Positions 36,423 through 44,778 of a stretch of 64,000 nt of DNA are shown piece by piece. A model generated the notes under the pieces. The model worked only from the letters and a program-made list of their open reading frames with translations, was not told where the DNA came from and made no database searches. Numbering within the stretch: the first letter of the stretch is position 1; each line of letters starts with the position of its first letter. A program made the translations under genes and the position numbers. Origin of the DNA: UMGS1590 sp036303105 (GTDB taxonomy: Bacteria > Bacillota > Peptococcia > Peptococcales > Peptococcaceae); contig JAXJBF010000019.1 in the NCBI GenBank assembly GCA_036303105.1, forward strand, positions 51,070-115,069, in the 5' to 3' direction.

Positions 36423-37310
36423 ATGAATTTCTTACAGCTTGAATATTTTATAAAAATCATCGAACATGGATCATTTTCACGTGCGGCAGAAGACCTTGGT
36501 ATTTCACAAGCAGCACTCTCTCTTTCTCATACAAAATTAGAAAAAGAACTCGGTTATCCATTAATAGAACACCACAAACGTAAAGTTATACTCACACCTT
36601 ATGGCAAAATTTTTCTAAATTTTTGCACCATTATCACCAATGAAATGGACGATATTCATTTTGAATTTCAAGAAATGAAAGGCATCTTTGAAGAAAAAAA
36701 TGTATTTCTAGGTATCTCTGACAATCAGTATTACGCCGATTGGCTCATTGACATTTATGATATCTATCCAGATATGAAATTGCATACCATGATCCTATCA
36801 GAATCCCAAATTCAGCAAAGGCTCATCAATGGGCAACTGGATTTCGGTATTATTTCTGGACCTAATGTCAAGCCAACTTTGAATCGGCGATTGCTCACAA
36901 GCCAACCTTATGAACTCTTAGTACTTGCCGATCATCCACTGGCCAATCGGACCATGATCAATGCAGAGCTTCTCGCCGAAGAGCCTCTGCTCTCGCTCTC
37001 CCCATCTTCTGAAAATGAGCGTATCGTTGATATTCTCAGCCGTGAACTGAATTTTGAACCAAATATCATCTTTGAAGGCTCACAAGAAGTTATGATCGAT
37101 CTCCTTCACGCAGGATTGGGCGGAATCGTTACCTGCGCACATGATAAACGTCAATACATGCGACTTGCTCCAGAGAATTATTGCACGCTAGAAATTCTTG
37201 GTCCCTCTAGTCGTTATGAGTTTTATCTGCAATGGGCTGAGCATCGTTACTTTACCAAATATAATCAACTTTTTCGTGATTATGTTCTCAGTTATTATCA
37301 CTTACTTTAA
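36423..37310 (+). CDS. LysR-family transcriptional regulator
   Basis: 295 residues. The HTH is EHGSFSRAAEDLGISQAALS; the effector domain has VLADHPLANRTMINAELLAE and the late FEGSQEVMIDLLHAGLGG pattern. AAGGAGGTG precedes the ATG. It is translationally close to the LysR upstream and lies 80 bp before the first MFS gene, which may belong to the same transcript. The effector is unknown. Confidence 0.9.
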   Translation: MNFLQLEYFIKIIEHGSFSRAAEDLGISQAALSLSHTKLEKELGYPLIEHHKRKVILTPYGKIFLNFCTIITNEMDDIHFEFQEMKGIFEEKNVFLGISDNQYYADWLIDIYDIYPDMKLHTMILSESQIQQRLINGQLDFGIISGPNVKPTLNRRLLTSQPYELLVLADHPLANRTMINAELLAEEPLLSLSPSSENERIVDILSRELNFEPNIIFEGSQEVMIDLLHAGLGGIVTCAHDKRQYMRLAPENYCTLEILGPSSRYEFYLQWAEHRYFTKYNQLFRDYVLSYYHLL

Positions 37311-37390
37311 TGATGCACCTTAAAAGCCATGTCAACATATCATTTAGATTTGTTACATGGCTTATCTTGTATTTAGTAAGGGAGGATTTT

Positions 37391-38569
37391 ATGATGGCTA
37401 TCAAACTTTTCACTCGATCGTTCTTAATGATTATGTTTATCAATTTTTTATTACATCTGAGTTTCTCCATGATCACCCCATCATTACCCATTTATTTTGA
37501 TAATGTTGGTATCGGCAGCGCCATGGCTGGTTTTTGTGTAGCTGCATTTACAATCGGTTCCATTTTTGTGCGGCCTATCGCTGGCGGCATCATCGATCAT
37601 TTTAGTCGTCGCAAAATCTTTTTTATCAGCACACTTCTTCTATGTCCCATTCTATTTGGCTACTCACTCTCAATAAGCATTATTTTTCTTTTGCTTCTAT
37701 GTATCATACACGGATTTGATTGGGGATTTGTTTCAACTTCCACCAATACGTTAGCCGCTGATACGATCCCCAGGCATATCATGGGGCAAGGAATCGCTAT
37801 TTTCAGTACATCTATGTCCTTTGCCATTGCCATTGCACCCTCACTTGCTCTGATTCTTATGGATCGCCTAACATTTCCAGGAATGATGCGCGTTAATATT
37901 TTTATCATCATTTCGGCATTATTCGTTGCGCTTTTCTTTCCTTTCCATACTTACAGTCATCACACTGAATCCTCCATAAAACCCTATAGATTTCAAAAAT
38001 CCTCTATTTTTGAACGTTCTGCTCTATTACCAGCTATCATCGTTTGTTGTGTAGCTATGACTTGCACTGCTGTTATCACCTATGTACCAATTTATGCCCT
38101 TTCTCTTAATTTCGAAGCATCTGGTATATTTTTTATCATCTATGCCATCGGCCTAATCATCGTTCGCCTCTTCATCGGAAGTGTTGTTGACCATTTTGGG
38201 GCCACCATTGCCATTCTTCCGTCATTTCTCTGCCTAGCCCTGGCTTTATTTCTACTTAGCCAACTTAACAGTATCTCAATGCTTTTATTAAGCGGCTTCC
38301 TCTATGGTGTCGGTTATGGCGGTTCTCAAAGCACATTGCAAAGTTTAGCAGTCATGAATGCCCCCAGTACACGCTATGGCGCTGCCAATGGCACCTTTTT
38401 TGTCGGTTTTGATTTTGGCTATGGCATTGGCGCACTTTTAGCAGGAATATTAAGTAATTTAATTGGCTATTCAAACATGTATCTTGTACTCATTCTTTTT
38501 TTGGTCATTGCAACGATTCTGGTCTTAAAATTCCATCCCCAAAAACAGTTTTCTATCAATGAAGGCTGA
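37391..38569 (+). CDS. MFS transporter (paralogue 1 of 3)
   Basis: 392 residues with 12 predicted spans. The A-like motif is VRPIAGGIIDHFSRRKIFF; other family marks are IHGFDWGFVSTSTNTLAAD and GGSQSTLQSLAVMNAPSTR. It is highly similar to the 38661 gene next to it and to the 57120 gene. The GGGAGG site precedes ATGATG; a frame extended 27 residues upstream is rejected. It is AT-richer than the other two. The motifs suit a small-molecule exporter or sugar/drug carrier of the MFS DHA1 type; the substrate is unknown. Confidence 0.9.
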   Translation: MMAIKLFTRSFLMIMFINFLLHLSFSMITPSLPIYFDNVGIGSAMAGFCVAAFTIGSIFVRPIAGGIIDHFSRRKIFFISTLLLCPILFGYSLSISIIFLLLLCIIHGFDWGFVSTSTNTLAADTIPRHIMGQGIAIFSTSMSFAIAIAPSLALILMDRLTFPGMMRVNIFIIISALFVALFFPFHTYSHHTESSIKPYRFQKSSIFERSALLPAIIVCCVAMTCTAVITYVPIYALSLNFEASGIFFIIYAIGLIIVRLFIGSVVDHFGATIAILPSFLCLALALFLLSQLNSISMLLLSGFLYGVGYGGSQSTLQSLAVMNAPSTRYGAANGTFFVGFDFGYGIGALLAGILSNLIGYSNMYLVLILFLVIATILVLKFHPQKQFSINEG

Positions 38570-38660
38570 TCCATTTCAAAATTTTATCTTCACAACACTT
38601 TACCGAGACGCTGGTCGTGATATCATAAATCAAAAGGAATGATTCATAAAGGAGATTTTT

Positions 38661-39842
38661 ATGATGGCCACTAAATTGCTTACGCGTTCTTTTATTATTA
38701 TTTGGATGGTTAATTTTCTGCTCTATCTCAGCTATACAATGATCAATCCATCGCTGCCAATTTATTTTGAATCGATTGGTGAAAGTGGCTCTTGGGCGGG
38801 ATTTTGTGTAGGAATGTTCACATTAGGCTCTATTCTTGTGCGGCCGATTGCCGGCAGCATTTTGGATCGGTTTGGCCGGCGCACGGTGTTTTTTGTAAGC
38901 ACGGCCATTCTGACATGCCTGGTGTTCAGCTATTCGTTTGCAGGTTCAATCGCTATGCTGTTGCTATTGCGCGCGGTGCATGGGTTCGACTGGGGCTTTG
39001 CTTCTACGTCAACGAACACGCTGGCCACAGATACGATTCCACGCCATAGGATGGGCAAGGGGATTGCGTTGTTTTCAATTTCAATGTCCTTTGCCACTGC
39101 TGGTGCACCTGCTTTGGCAGTGGCTTTGATGGATCGCTGGTCGTTTGCCGGCATGATGCGCATCAGTGCTGTGTTTGTTCTCCTGGGGCTCTTGATCGCC
39201 TGCTTTTATCCTTTCAATGAGCACCATCATAAACCTCTGCGTCCTGTCACGCCTCATCGGCACCACTTTAATAAAGAGGCACTTTTTGAACGTTCAGCCT
39301 TGCTGCCAGCCATCATCATTTGCTGCATTTCGATGACATTGACCGCCGTTATCACTTATGTGCCTGTTTACGCGATCTCTATGGGATTAGAAAGTGCGGG
39401 AAGCTTTTTCGTATTTTATGCAGTAGGATTGATCAGTGTGCGCCTGGTGATCGGTAATATTGTTGATCGCTTTGGTGTAACGATTGCCACTCTCCCAACA
39501 TTTTGTCTGTTAATCAGTGCTTTGGTGCTGTTGTCTTTGGTTCACACCTTACCGCTTTTGCTGCTTAGCGGGTTTCTTTATGGCGCAGGCTATGGCGGTG
39601 CACAAAGCACCTTGCAAAGCCTGGCCGTCATGAATGCACCAAGCTCGCATTACGGTGCTGCCAACGGCACATTCTTCATAGGGTTTGATTTTGGCTATGG
39701 CGTTGGCGCCCTTCTCGCAGGTGTTCTGAGCGACCATATTGGCTATGCATCAATGTATCTCTGTCTGACCGCTTTTTTAATACTGGCTGCAATTTTAGTA
39801 TTAAAATTCCATCCTCAGAAAAAAACAGCGACGCGCTCATAA
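38661..39842 (+). CDS. MFS transporter (paralogue 2 of 3)
   Basis: 393 residues with 12 spans. It shares with its neighbour RPIAGSILDRFGRRTVFF, HGFDWGFASTSTNTLATD and GGAQSTLQSLAVMNAPSSH, and continues YGAANGTFFIGFDFGYG. AAAGGAG precedes ATGATG. It is a tandem duplicate of the 37391 gene but GC-richer, so the pair is old or had different origins. The downstream terminator is shared with murA on the other strand. Confidence 0.9.
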   Translation: MMATKLLTRSFIIIWMVNFLLYLSYTMINPSLPIYFESIGESGSWAGFCVGMFTLGSILVRPIAGSILDRFGRRTVFFVSTAILTCLVFSYSFAGSIAMLLLLRAVHGFDWGFASTSTNTLATDTIPRHRMGKGIALFSISMSFATAGAPALAVALMDRWSFAGMMRISAVFVLLGLLIACFYPFNEHHHKPLRPVTPHRHHFNKEALFERSALLPAIIICCISMTLTAVITYVPVYAISMGLESAGSFFVFYAVGLISVRLVIGNIVDRFGVTIATLPTFCLLISALVLLSLVHTLPLLLLSGFLYGAGYGGAQSTLQSLAVMNAPSSHYGAANGTFFIGFDFGYGVGALLAGVLSDHIGYASMYLCLTAFLILAAILVLKFHPQKKTATRS

Positions 39843-39865
39843 AGGAGCAGCTGTTAATTTGTATC

Positions 39866-39900
39866 AAAAAAGGACTGCCCGACTACGAGCAGTCCTTTTT
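39866..39900. terminator. Bidirectional terminator
   Basis: AAAAAGGACTGC and GCAGTCCTTTTT between the convergent MFS gene (stop 39842) and murA (stop 39917). Confidence 0.9.
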
Positions 39901-39916
39901 ATAGTCATTGATTCGT

Positions 39917-41191
39917 TTACTCACCGTCGTCGAAACGACGAATGTCTGCACCAAGGCTTTGGAATTTTCCGATGAGGTCTTCATAACCACGATCAAGGTG
40001 GTAAAGGTCGCTGACGGTGGTCTCACCTTCGGCAGCCAAACCAGCGATGATGAGTGCTGCACCAGCACGCAGGTCGGTGGCTCGAACAGCAGCGCCGTGC
40101 AATTTTGGCACACCTGTGATAAAAGCGGTACGGCCTTCGGTTTGGATGTTGGCCCCCAATTTACGCAGTTCATCCACATGCATGAAACGATTTTCAAAAA
40201 TGGTTTCCGTCAGCTGGCTGGTCCCTTCGGCAAGGGTCATATAAGCCATGAACTGACTTTGCATGTCGGTTGGGAACCCAGGATAAGGCAAGGTTTTCAC
40301 ATCAACAGGTCGAATGGTGTCACCACCATGAACGGTAACCGTGTTGGCCACTTCATCCACTTCAATGGTGGCGCCGCTTTCTACAATCTTGTCAAGCACT
40401 GGACGCAAATGATCTGCGATGCAATTGGTCACACGCACAGTGCTGCCAGTGATGGCACCAGCCAAAAGATAGCTGCCAGCTTCGATGCGGTCAGGGATGA
40501 TGGTGTGCTCTGCACCGTGCAGCGCTTCCACGCCTTCAATGCGAATCACGCCGGTGCCTGCGCCACGCACTTTGGCACCCATGGCATTGAGGAAATTGGC
40601 AAGATCAACAATCTCCGGTTCCTCGGCGGCATTCTCAATGATGGTGGTGCCTTCTGCCAGGCTGGCTGCCATCATCAGATTCTCGGTGGCACCCACACTT
40701 GGTACACGCAGGAAAATGCGGTCGCCTTTCAGACGGCCGCCATTAGGCACTTCTGCGACGACTTCGTCATCACGAATTTGAATCGATGCACCTAAGATCT
40801 CCAATCCCTTCAGGTGCAGATCGATTGGCCGTGCACCAATGGCACAACCGCCCGGCAAACTCAATACTGCGCGTCCAAAACGCGCCAAAAGCGGCCCCAT
40901 GATCAGTACCGATGCACGCATTTTCTTGATATATTCTACAGGCGCCTGCACCTTGTCAACAGGCGCGCCGTCGACTTCCATTCGATTTTCGTTAAATGTG
41001 ATGTCTGCCCCCAGCGACAGCAAAACATCTTTAATGATCTCAACATCGGCCAAGCGCGGCACATCTTCCAGCACACAGCGCCCTTCCGACAACAATGTTG
41101 CGACAATGATTGGCAGGACCGCATTTTTCGCACCACTGATGCGCACTTCTCCGCTCAGCTTGCGGCCCCCGGTAATAGTAATTTTATCCAA
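39917..41191 (-). CDS. murA: UDP-N-acetylglucosamine 1-carboxyvinyltransferase
   Basis: About 424 residues. It transfers enolpyruvate from PEP to UDP-GlcNAc, the first committed step of peptidoglycan synthesis. Recognised by GGRKLSGEVRISGAKNAVLP, the fosfomycin-target cysteine in LPGGCAIGARPIDLHLKGLE, GRLKGDRIFLRVPSVGATEN and PYPGFPTDMQSQFMA. The family N-terminus (MDKI-I-GG) aligns with the TTG at 41191. An in-frame ATG at 41251 lies inside the spacer of a good promoter (TTGACC, 17 bp, TACAAT on the - strand), so it cannot start the protein from that promoter. The strong AAGGAGGTGA lies about 25 bases before the TTG, unusually far. The start is therefore the uncertain part; the identity is not. 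Confidence 0.95.
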   Translation of the reverse strand: MDKITITGGRKLSGEVRISGAKNAVLPIIVATLLSEGRCVLEDVPRLADVEIIKDVLLSLGADITFNENRMEVDGAPVDKVQAPVEYIKKMRASVLIMGPLLARFGRAVLSLPGGCAIGARPIDLHLKGLEILGASIQIRDDEVVAEVPNGGRLKGDRIFLRVPSVGATENLMMAASLAEGTTIIENAAEEPEIVDLANFLNAMGAKVRGAGTGVIRIEGVEALHGAEHTIIPDRIEAGSYLLAGAITGSTVRVTNCIADHLRPVLDKIVESGATIEVDEVANTVTVHGGDTIRPVDVKTLPYPGFPTDMQSQFMAYMTLAEGTSQLTETIFENRFMHVDELRKLGANIQTEGRTAFITGVPKLHGAAVRATDLRAGAALIIAGLAAEGETTVSDLYHLDRGYEDLIGKFQSLGADIRRFDDGE

Positions 41192-41239
41192 TTCATCTCG
41201 GACGAAGCCGACGTCACCTCCTTCAATTGCATTACCTTT

Positions 41240-41268
41240 ATTGTAACCCATTCATGAAACCAGGTCAA
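41240..41268 (-). promoter_or_regulatory. Promoter of murA
   Basis: On the - strand TTGACC (41268-41263), a 17-bp spacer and TACAAT (41245-41240). The expected transcript start is near 41233, just before an AAGGAGGTGA ribosome site. Confidence 0.7.
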
Positions 41269-41363
41269 TTCAAAAACCGCGCATTCTACGGCACTTGCGC
41301 CGATTTTGACATCTATACAAAAACGCGACAGGATTTATATAGAATTCTACACAAGTTTTATGG

Positions 41364-41369
41364 TATAAT
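41364..41369 (+). promoter_or_regulatory. -10 element of citrate synthase promoter
   Basis: TATAAT preceded by TGG, 65 bp before the ATG of citrate synthase. No good -35 is visible at 16-18 bp, so an activator or the TGG context may compensate. Confidence 0.5.
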
Positions 41370-41434
41370 GGTAGAACAGTCAGAAAATTTTTCAATCTGA
41401 CACAGTTTCCATCCACTGAAAAGGAAGTGTTGCT

Positions 41435-42841
41435 ATGGATAAAATTGATTACAGCCGAATCACACCGGGCATCAACGCCCTCACCAAAAAGCTCGAGCGC
41501 AATTCCCATATCGACTCTGAGCTTTATACGAAATATGATGTTAAGCGTGGGCTGCGCGATCTCAACGGCCGCGGTGTCATCGCCGGTCTGACAAACATTG
41601 CCGATGTTCATGCTTATGAAAAAGATGCCGATGGCAACACCGTGCCTTGTGATGGGCAACTGCTCTACCGTGGCTATGACATGCAAGAGCTGGTAAAAGG
41701 CATCATTGAAGACAAACGTTTCGGCTTTGAAGAAGTGACCTATCTGCTTTTAACGGGAGAACTGCCAAGCGCCACTCAGCTCAGCATCTTTAAGCAGGAA
41801 ATGAACAATCATCGTGCGCTGCCAGACGGCTTTGTGCGCGATATCATTATGGAAGCACCTGCAAACGATGTCATGAACGGCCTTGCTCGCTCGGTGCTGA
41901 CGCTCTACACATACGACAACCGCGCCGATGACATCAGTTTGCCGAACGTCATGCGCCAGTGCCTGCAGCTGATCAGCTGTTTCCCAGTCATTGCTGCGCA
42001 CACCTACCGCGTCTATGACCATTACCACAACGGCAACAGCCTTGTGTTGCACGATCCAATTGAAGGCCTCTCCCATGCGGAAACGATTCTCTATCTGATT
42101 CGCCCGGATAAAAGTTTCAGCGAACTGGAAGCGCGCCTGCTTGATCTCTGCCTCATTCTTCACGCAGACCACGGCGGCGGCAACAACTCCGCCTTCACCA
42201 CCCGCGTCGTTACATCAACTGGCACAGACACCTACTCGGCCATTGCCAGCGCGCTTTGTTCACTCAAAGGCCCTCGCCATGGCGGCGCCAATATCCGCGT
42301 GCGCCATATGTTCAACGATCTCAAATGCCGTGTCACCGACTGGACCGACGACGAAGCCATCGAGGAATACCTGGGCGCTATTTTAGACAAACGCGCGTTT
42401 GACCGCTCCGGCCTCATTTATGGCATGGGCCACGCCGTCTACTCCAAGAGTGACCCTCGTGCCACCGTGCTGCGCCAATTCGTGCGTGAATTATCCAAAG
42501 AAAAAGGGCGTGAAGAGGAATGCGATCTCTACATGAAGGTTGAAGAAATCGCCGGCCGTATGATCGCTGAAAAACGCAAGATCTACAAAGGCGTCAGTGC
42601 CAACGTCGACTATTACAGCGGCTTTGTATACGATATGCTCAACCTGCCGGAAGAGCTCTACACCCCGCTTTTCGCAGTAGCCCGCATCAGCGGCTGGTGT
42701 GCGCACCGTCTCGAGGAGCTGAGCCAAAACAGTAAAATCATCCGCCCAGCTTATCTCGGCATCGCTCCACGCCACGACTATGTAAAGATGAGCGATCGTC
42801 ATGACTCGCCATTCCCACCAGCTTATCTGCATCAGAAATAA
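41435..42841 (+). CDS. Citrate synthase
   Basis: 468 residues; it condenses acetyl-CoA with oxaloacetate. Catalytic features are LHADHGGGNNS (first His), GLIYGMGHAVYSKSDPRA (second His) and the Asp in the NVDYYSGF region. The N-terminus is of the longer type found in many Clostridia (LKRGLRDLNG-like region, LLYRGYDMQELV). In a fermentative anaerobe it probably supplies 2-oxoglutarate for glutamate synthesis through the oxidative branch. GGAAGTG precedes the ATG, and a terminator follows directly. It is divergent from murA, separated by 244 bp. Confidence 0.93.
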   Translation: MDKIDYSRITPGINALTKKLERNSHIDSELYTKYDVKRGLRDLNGRGVIAGLTNIADVHAYEKDADGNTVPCDGQLLYRGYDMQELVKGIIEDKRFGFEEVTYLLLTGELPSATQLSIFKQEMNNHRALPDGFVRDIIMEAPANDVMNGLARSVLTLYTYDNRADDISLPNVMRQCLQLISCFPVIAAHTYRVYDHYHNGNSLVLHDPIEGLSHAETILYLIRPDKSFSELEARLLDLCLILHADHGGGNNSAFTTRVVTSTGTDTYSAIASALCSLKGPRHGGANIRVRHMFNDLKCRVTDWTDDEAIEEYLGAILDKRAFDRSGLIYGMGHAVYSKSDPRATVLRQFVRELSKEKGREEECDLYMKVEEIAGRMIAEKRKIYKGVSANVDYYSGFVYDMLNLPEELYTPLFAVARISGWCAHRLEELSQNSKIIRPAYLGIAPRHDYVKMSDRHDSPFPPAYLHQK

Positions 42842-42848
42842 ACATACA

Positions 42849-42873
42849 CGCCGACGGCTTGAAGCCGTCGGCG
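42849..42873 (+). terminator. Rho-independent terminator
   Basis: CGCCGACGGC, TTGAA, GCCGTCGGCG then CTTTATT, eight bases after the citrate synthase stop. Confidence 0.85.
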
Positions 42874-42893
42874 CTTTATTATGCTGCCTCGCC

Positions 42894-42922
42894 TTGACAC
42901 CGCCAGCGATCTTCGCTATAAT
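42894..42922 (+). promoter_or_regulatory. Promoter of tRNA-Gly
   Basis: TTGACA (42894-42899), a 17-bp spacer and TATAAT (42917-42922): exact sigma-A consensus, 24 bp upstream of the tRNA. Confidence 0.9.
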
Positions 42923-42945
42923 AAATATGCTTTCAAAAGGCATAT

Positions 42946-43016
42946 GCGGGTGTAGTTCAATGGTAGAACGGCAGCTTCCCAAGCTGCATACGAGGGTTCG
43001 ATTCCCTTCATCCGCT
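42946..43016 (+). tRNA. tRNA-Gly (anticodon CCC)
   Basis: A 71-nt cloverleaf: acceptor GCGGGTG with CATCCGC, anticodon stem GCAGC/GCTGC around TTCCCAA (anticodon CCC, codon GGG), T-arm GAGGG-TTCGATT-CCCTT and discriminator T. CCA is not encoded. Confidence 0.95.
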
Positions 43017-43024
43017 TCTCAAAA

Positions 43025-43053
43025 AACCTGACGATACAATCGTCAGGTTTTTT
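43025..43053 (+). terminator. Terminator of tRNA-Gly
   Basis: AACCTGACGAT and ATCGTCAGGTT followed by six T residues, directly after the tRNA. Confidence 0.9.
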
Positions 43054-43067
43054 TCGTGCCAAATAAT

Positions 43068-43097
43068 AAAAAGCTGCGCAGCACGGCGCAGCTTTTT
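43068..43097 (-). terminator. Terminator of threonine ammonia-lyase gene
   Basis: AAAAGCTGCGC and GCGCAGCTTTT stem, with T-rich continuation on the - strand, 20 bp past the ilvA stop at 43118. Confidence 0.8.
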
Positions 43098-43117
43098 TGC
43101 TCATTATAAAGGATAGA

Positions 43118-44338
43118 TTAATATTGACGCTTAATTTCGAAGCCGTGTTCTTCGAGCGCTTTGATGATCTGGGCAACATGTTCATGGCCGTTGGTTTCTG
43201 CGGTGACTTCAAGCACAACGCGGTTGAAACGATCTTTGGCTTTGAACTGATTGTGATCCAGCCCGATGATATTGGCACGCTGATCGGCGAGGATCTTGGC
43301 GATCAAGAGCAGCTGCCCTGGTGCATCCGGCAATTCCACACTGAAAGCAAAGATGCGGCCGCTGGTAACAAGACCGGAGCGAATCATCGAGGAGATGGTA
43401 ACCATGTCGATGTTGCCGCCGCTGATGACACAGCCAACCTTCTTGTTGCAGCTGTTGAGATGACGCAGCGCAGCCAATGGCAGCGCACCGCTGGCTTCAG
43501 CAACGAGTTTATGTTTTTCAAGAAGCAGCAGCACCGCTTCCATGATTTCTGTTTCATTAACAGTGATGATGCCGTCGACATATTTCTGAACAATGTCAAA
43601 CGTGGTTTCGCCAACTTCGCCAACAGCAACCCCTTCAGCACAGGTGCTGACTTTTGGCAGCGGCGTAACCTTGCCGCGTTCCAGCGAAAACTTCATGCTG
43701 GCAGCGCCTTCTGGTTCAACGCCAGTGATGCGGATGTCTGGTTTCATTGCCTTAGCTGCAAGCGCAACCCCACTGATGAGACCACCGCCGCCAACAGGCA
43801 CGAGGATTTCATCGAGGTCCGGATTTTCTTTGAGCATTTCCAAAGCAATGGTGCCCTGACCACAAAGCACACCATAATCATCATACGCATGGATAAAGAG
43901 GCCACCAGTTTCAACAGCGACTTCCAGTGCTTTGCGATACGCCTGGTCGTAATTTTCACCATGAATCACCACATTGGCACCTTTTTCCTGTGCGCTTTTG
44001 ATTTTAATCAGCGGTGTGACTTCTGGCATAACGATGGTGCAAGGGCAACCGTAATGCTGTGCCGCATAGGCAACGCCCTGCGCATGGTTGCCGGCAGACG
44101 CTGTAACAATGCCATGGGAACGTTCTTCTTCGGTCAGCTGAGAAATTCTGTTGTAGGCACCACGCAGCTTGAAACTGCCTGTATTCTGGAGATTTTCCGG
44201 CTTAATCCAAATCTGGTTTCCGGATTCCTTTGAAAAATAAGTGCTGTACATCAGCGGCGTTTCAGCAGCAACACCTTTAAGGCGATCCGCAGCTTTCTGG
44301 ATTTCACTTAAATGTTTTTCTAATACACCTTCAGCCAT
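43118..44338 (-). CDS. ilvA: Threonine ammonia-lyase (threonine dehydratase)
   Basis: 406 residues of fold-type II PLP enzyme with a C-terminal ACT domain. The PLP lysine is in NTGSFKLRGAYNRI, the glycine-rich phosphate loop is PVGGGGLISG, and TASAGNHAQGVAYAA is the substrate loop. The ACT part is PDAPGQLLLIAKILAD. It deaminates threonine to 2-oxobutanoate and ammonia in isoleucine synthesis or threonine catabolism. The single short ACT domain fits the catabolic-like TdcB group, so the symbol ilvA is a choice by common usage. A TTGAAG-17-TATACT promoter lies upstream at 44377-44405. AAGGGGGCC precedes the ATG at 44338. Confidence 0.92.
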   Translation of the reverse strand: MAEGVLEKHLSEIQKAADRLKGVAAETPLMYSTYFSKESGNQIWIKPENLQNTGSFKLRGAYNRISQLTEEERSHGIVTASAGNHAQGVAYAAQHYGCPCTIVMPEVTPLIKIKSAQEKGANVVIHGENYDQAYRKALEVAVETGGLFIHAYDDYGVLCGQGTIALEMLKENPDLDEILVPVGGGGLISGVALAAKAMKPDIRITGVEPEGAASMKFSLERGKVTPLPKVSTCAEGVAVGEVGETTFDIVQKYVDGIITVNETEIMEAVLLLLEKHKLVAEASGALPLAALRHLNSCNKKVGCVISGGNIDMVTISSMIRSGLVTSGRIFAFSVELPDAPGQLLLIAKILADQRANIIGLDHNQFKAKDRFNRVVLEVTAETNGHEHVAQIIKALEEHGFEIKRQY

Positions 44339-44376
44339 TCTAATGGCCCCCTTATCTTGAATAATGTTGTTTCTAC

Positions 44377-44405
44377 AGTATAACACACGAAGGTTGTCCC
44401 TTCAA
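44377..44405 (-). promoter_or_regulatory. Promoter of threonine ammonia-lyase gene
   Basis: On the - strand TTGAAG (44405-44400), a 17-bp spacer and TATACT (44382-44377), about 40 bp before the ATG. No T-box or leader peptide is seen in the short leader. Confidence 0.75.
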
Positions 44406-44551
44406 GGTCTTTACCAGCGCTGATAAATGTCGCGCTTTTCTGTTATATAATAATTCTCTATAAAGCAAAGACGACAATAAAAGTTGTTATTTTCTGAAAA
44501 ATCAGCTATTCTTTATTCATGCACAAGCGAACCATGTTATTCGCATTTGTG

Positions 44552-44699
44552 TATAATTGAGGCGCGTTGTCAACACTGTGCCGGGCCGCCTACCCTCACA
44601 TCTTTTTCAGACAATCGGTCTCGATTAACAACCTTCTGTGGACAGGCCGACCACTGTAGTCCCCCTTTAGTGTGTCAACGCGGCCTGTCCCTCTTTTTT
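44552..44699 (+). ncRNA. Candidate structured small RNA with own promoter and terminator
   Basis: TATAAT at 44552-44557 predicts a start near 44563 (the -35 is weak). The transcript has GCGTTG..ACACT at its 5' end, which can pair with AGTGT..CAACGC (44669-44681), small hairpins (GTGccGGG..CCCtCAC at 44578-44599; ATCG-GTCT-CGAT at 44614-44625), and a 3' terminator stem GGACAGGCCG (44640-44649) with CGGCCTGTCC (44681-44690) then CTCTTTTTT. The long 5'-3' pairing and the terminator stem cross, so they are alternatives. There is no open frame. The next gene, rnmV, has its own promoter beyond the terminator, so this is an RNA of about 135 nt rather than only a leader. A 6S-like RNA is one possibility; no family signature is certain. 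Confidence 0.5.
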
Positions 44700-44712
44700 A
44701 CATAAACAAACG

Positions 44713-44741
44713 TTGTCACCACCGTGCATTAACGGTATAAT
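44713..44741 (+). promoter_or_regulatory. Promoter of the rnmV operon
   Basis: TTGTCA (44713-44718), a 17-bp spacer and TATAAT (44736-44741), 38 bp before the rnmV ATG. Confidence 0.8.
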
Positions 44742-44778
44742 AAAGCCAAATGACTATCACATATTAAGTGAGGCAAGC

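Noticed and set aside
44339..44778. T-box or amino-acid riboswitch for ilvA
   Set aside because: The leader on the ilvA strand is short (about 30-40 nt from its promoter) and no AGGGTGG-type T-box motif is seen; the structured element is on the other strand beyond the ilvA promoter.
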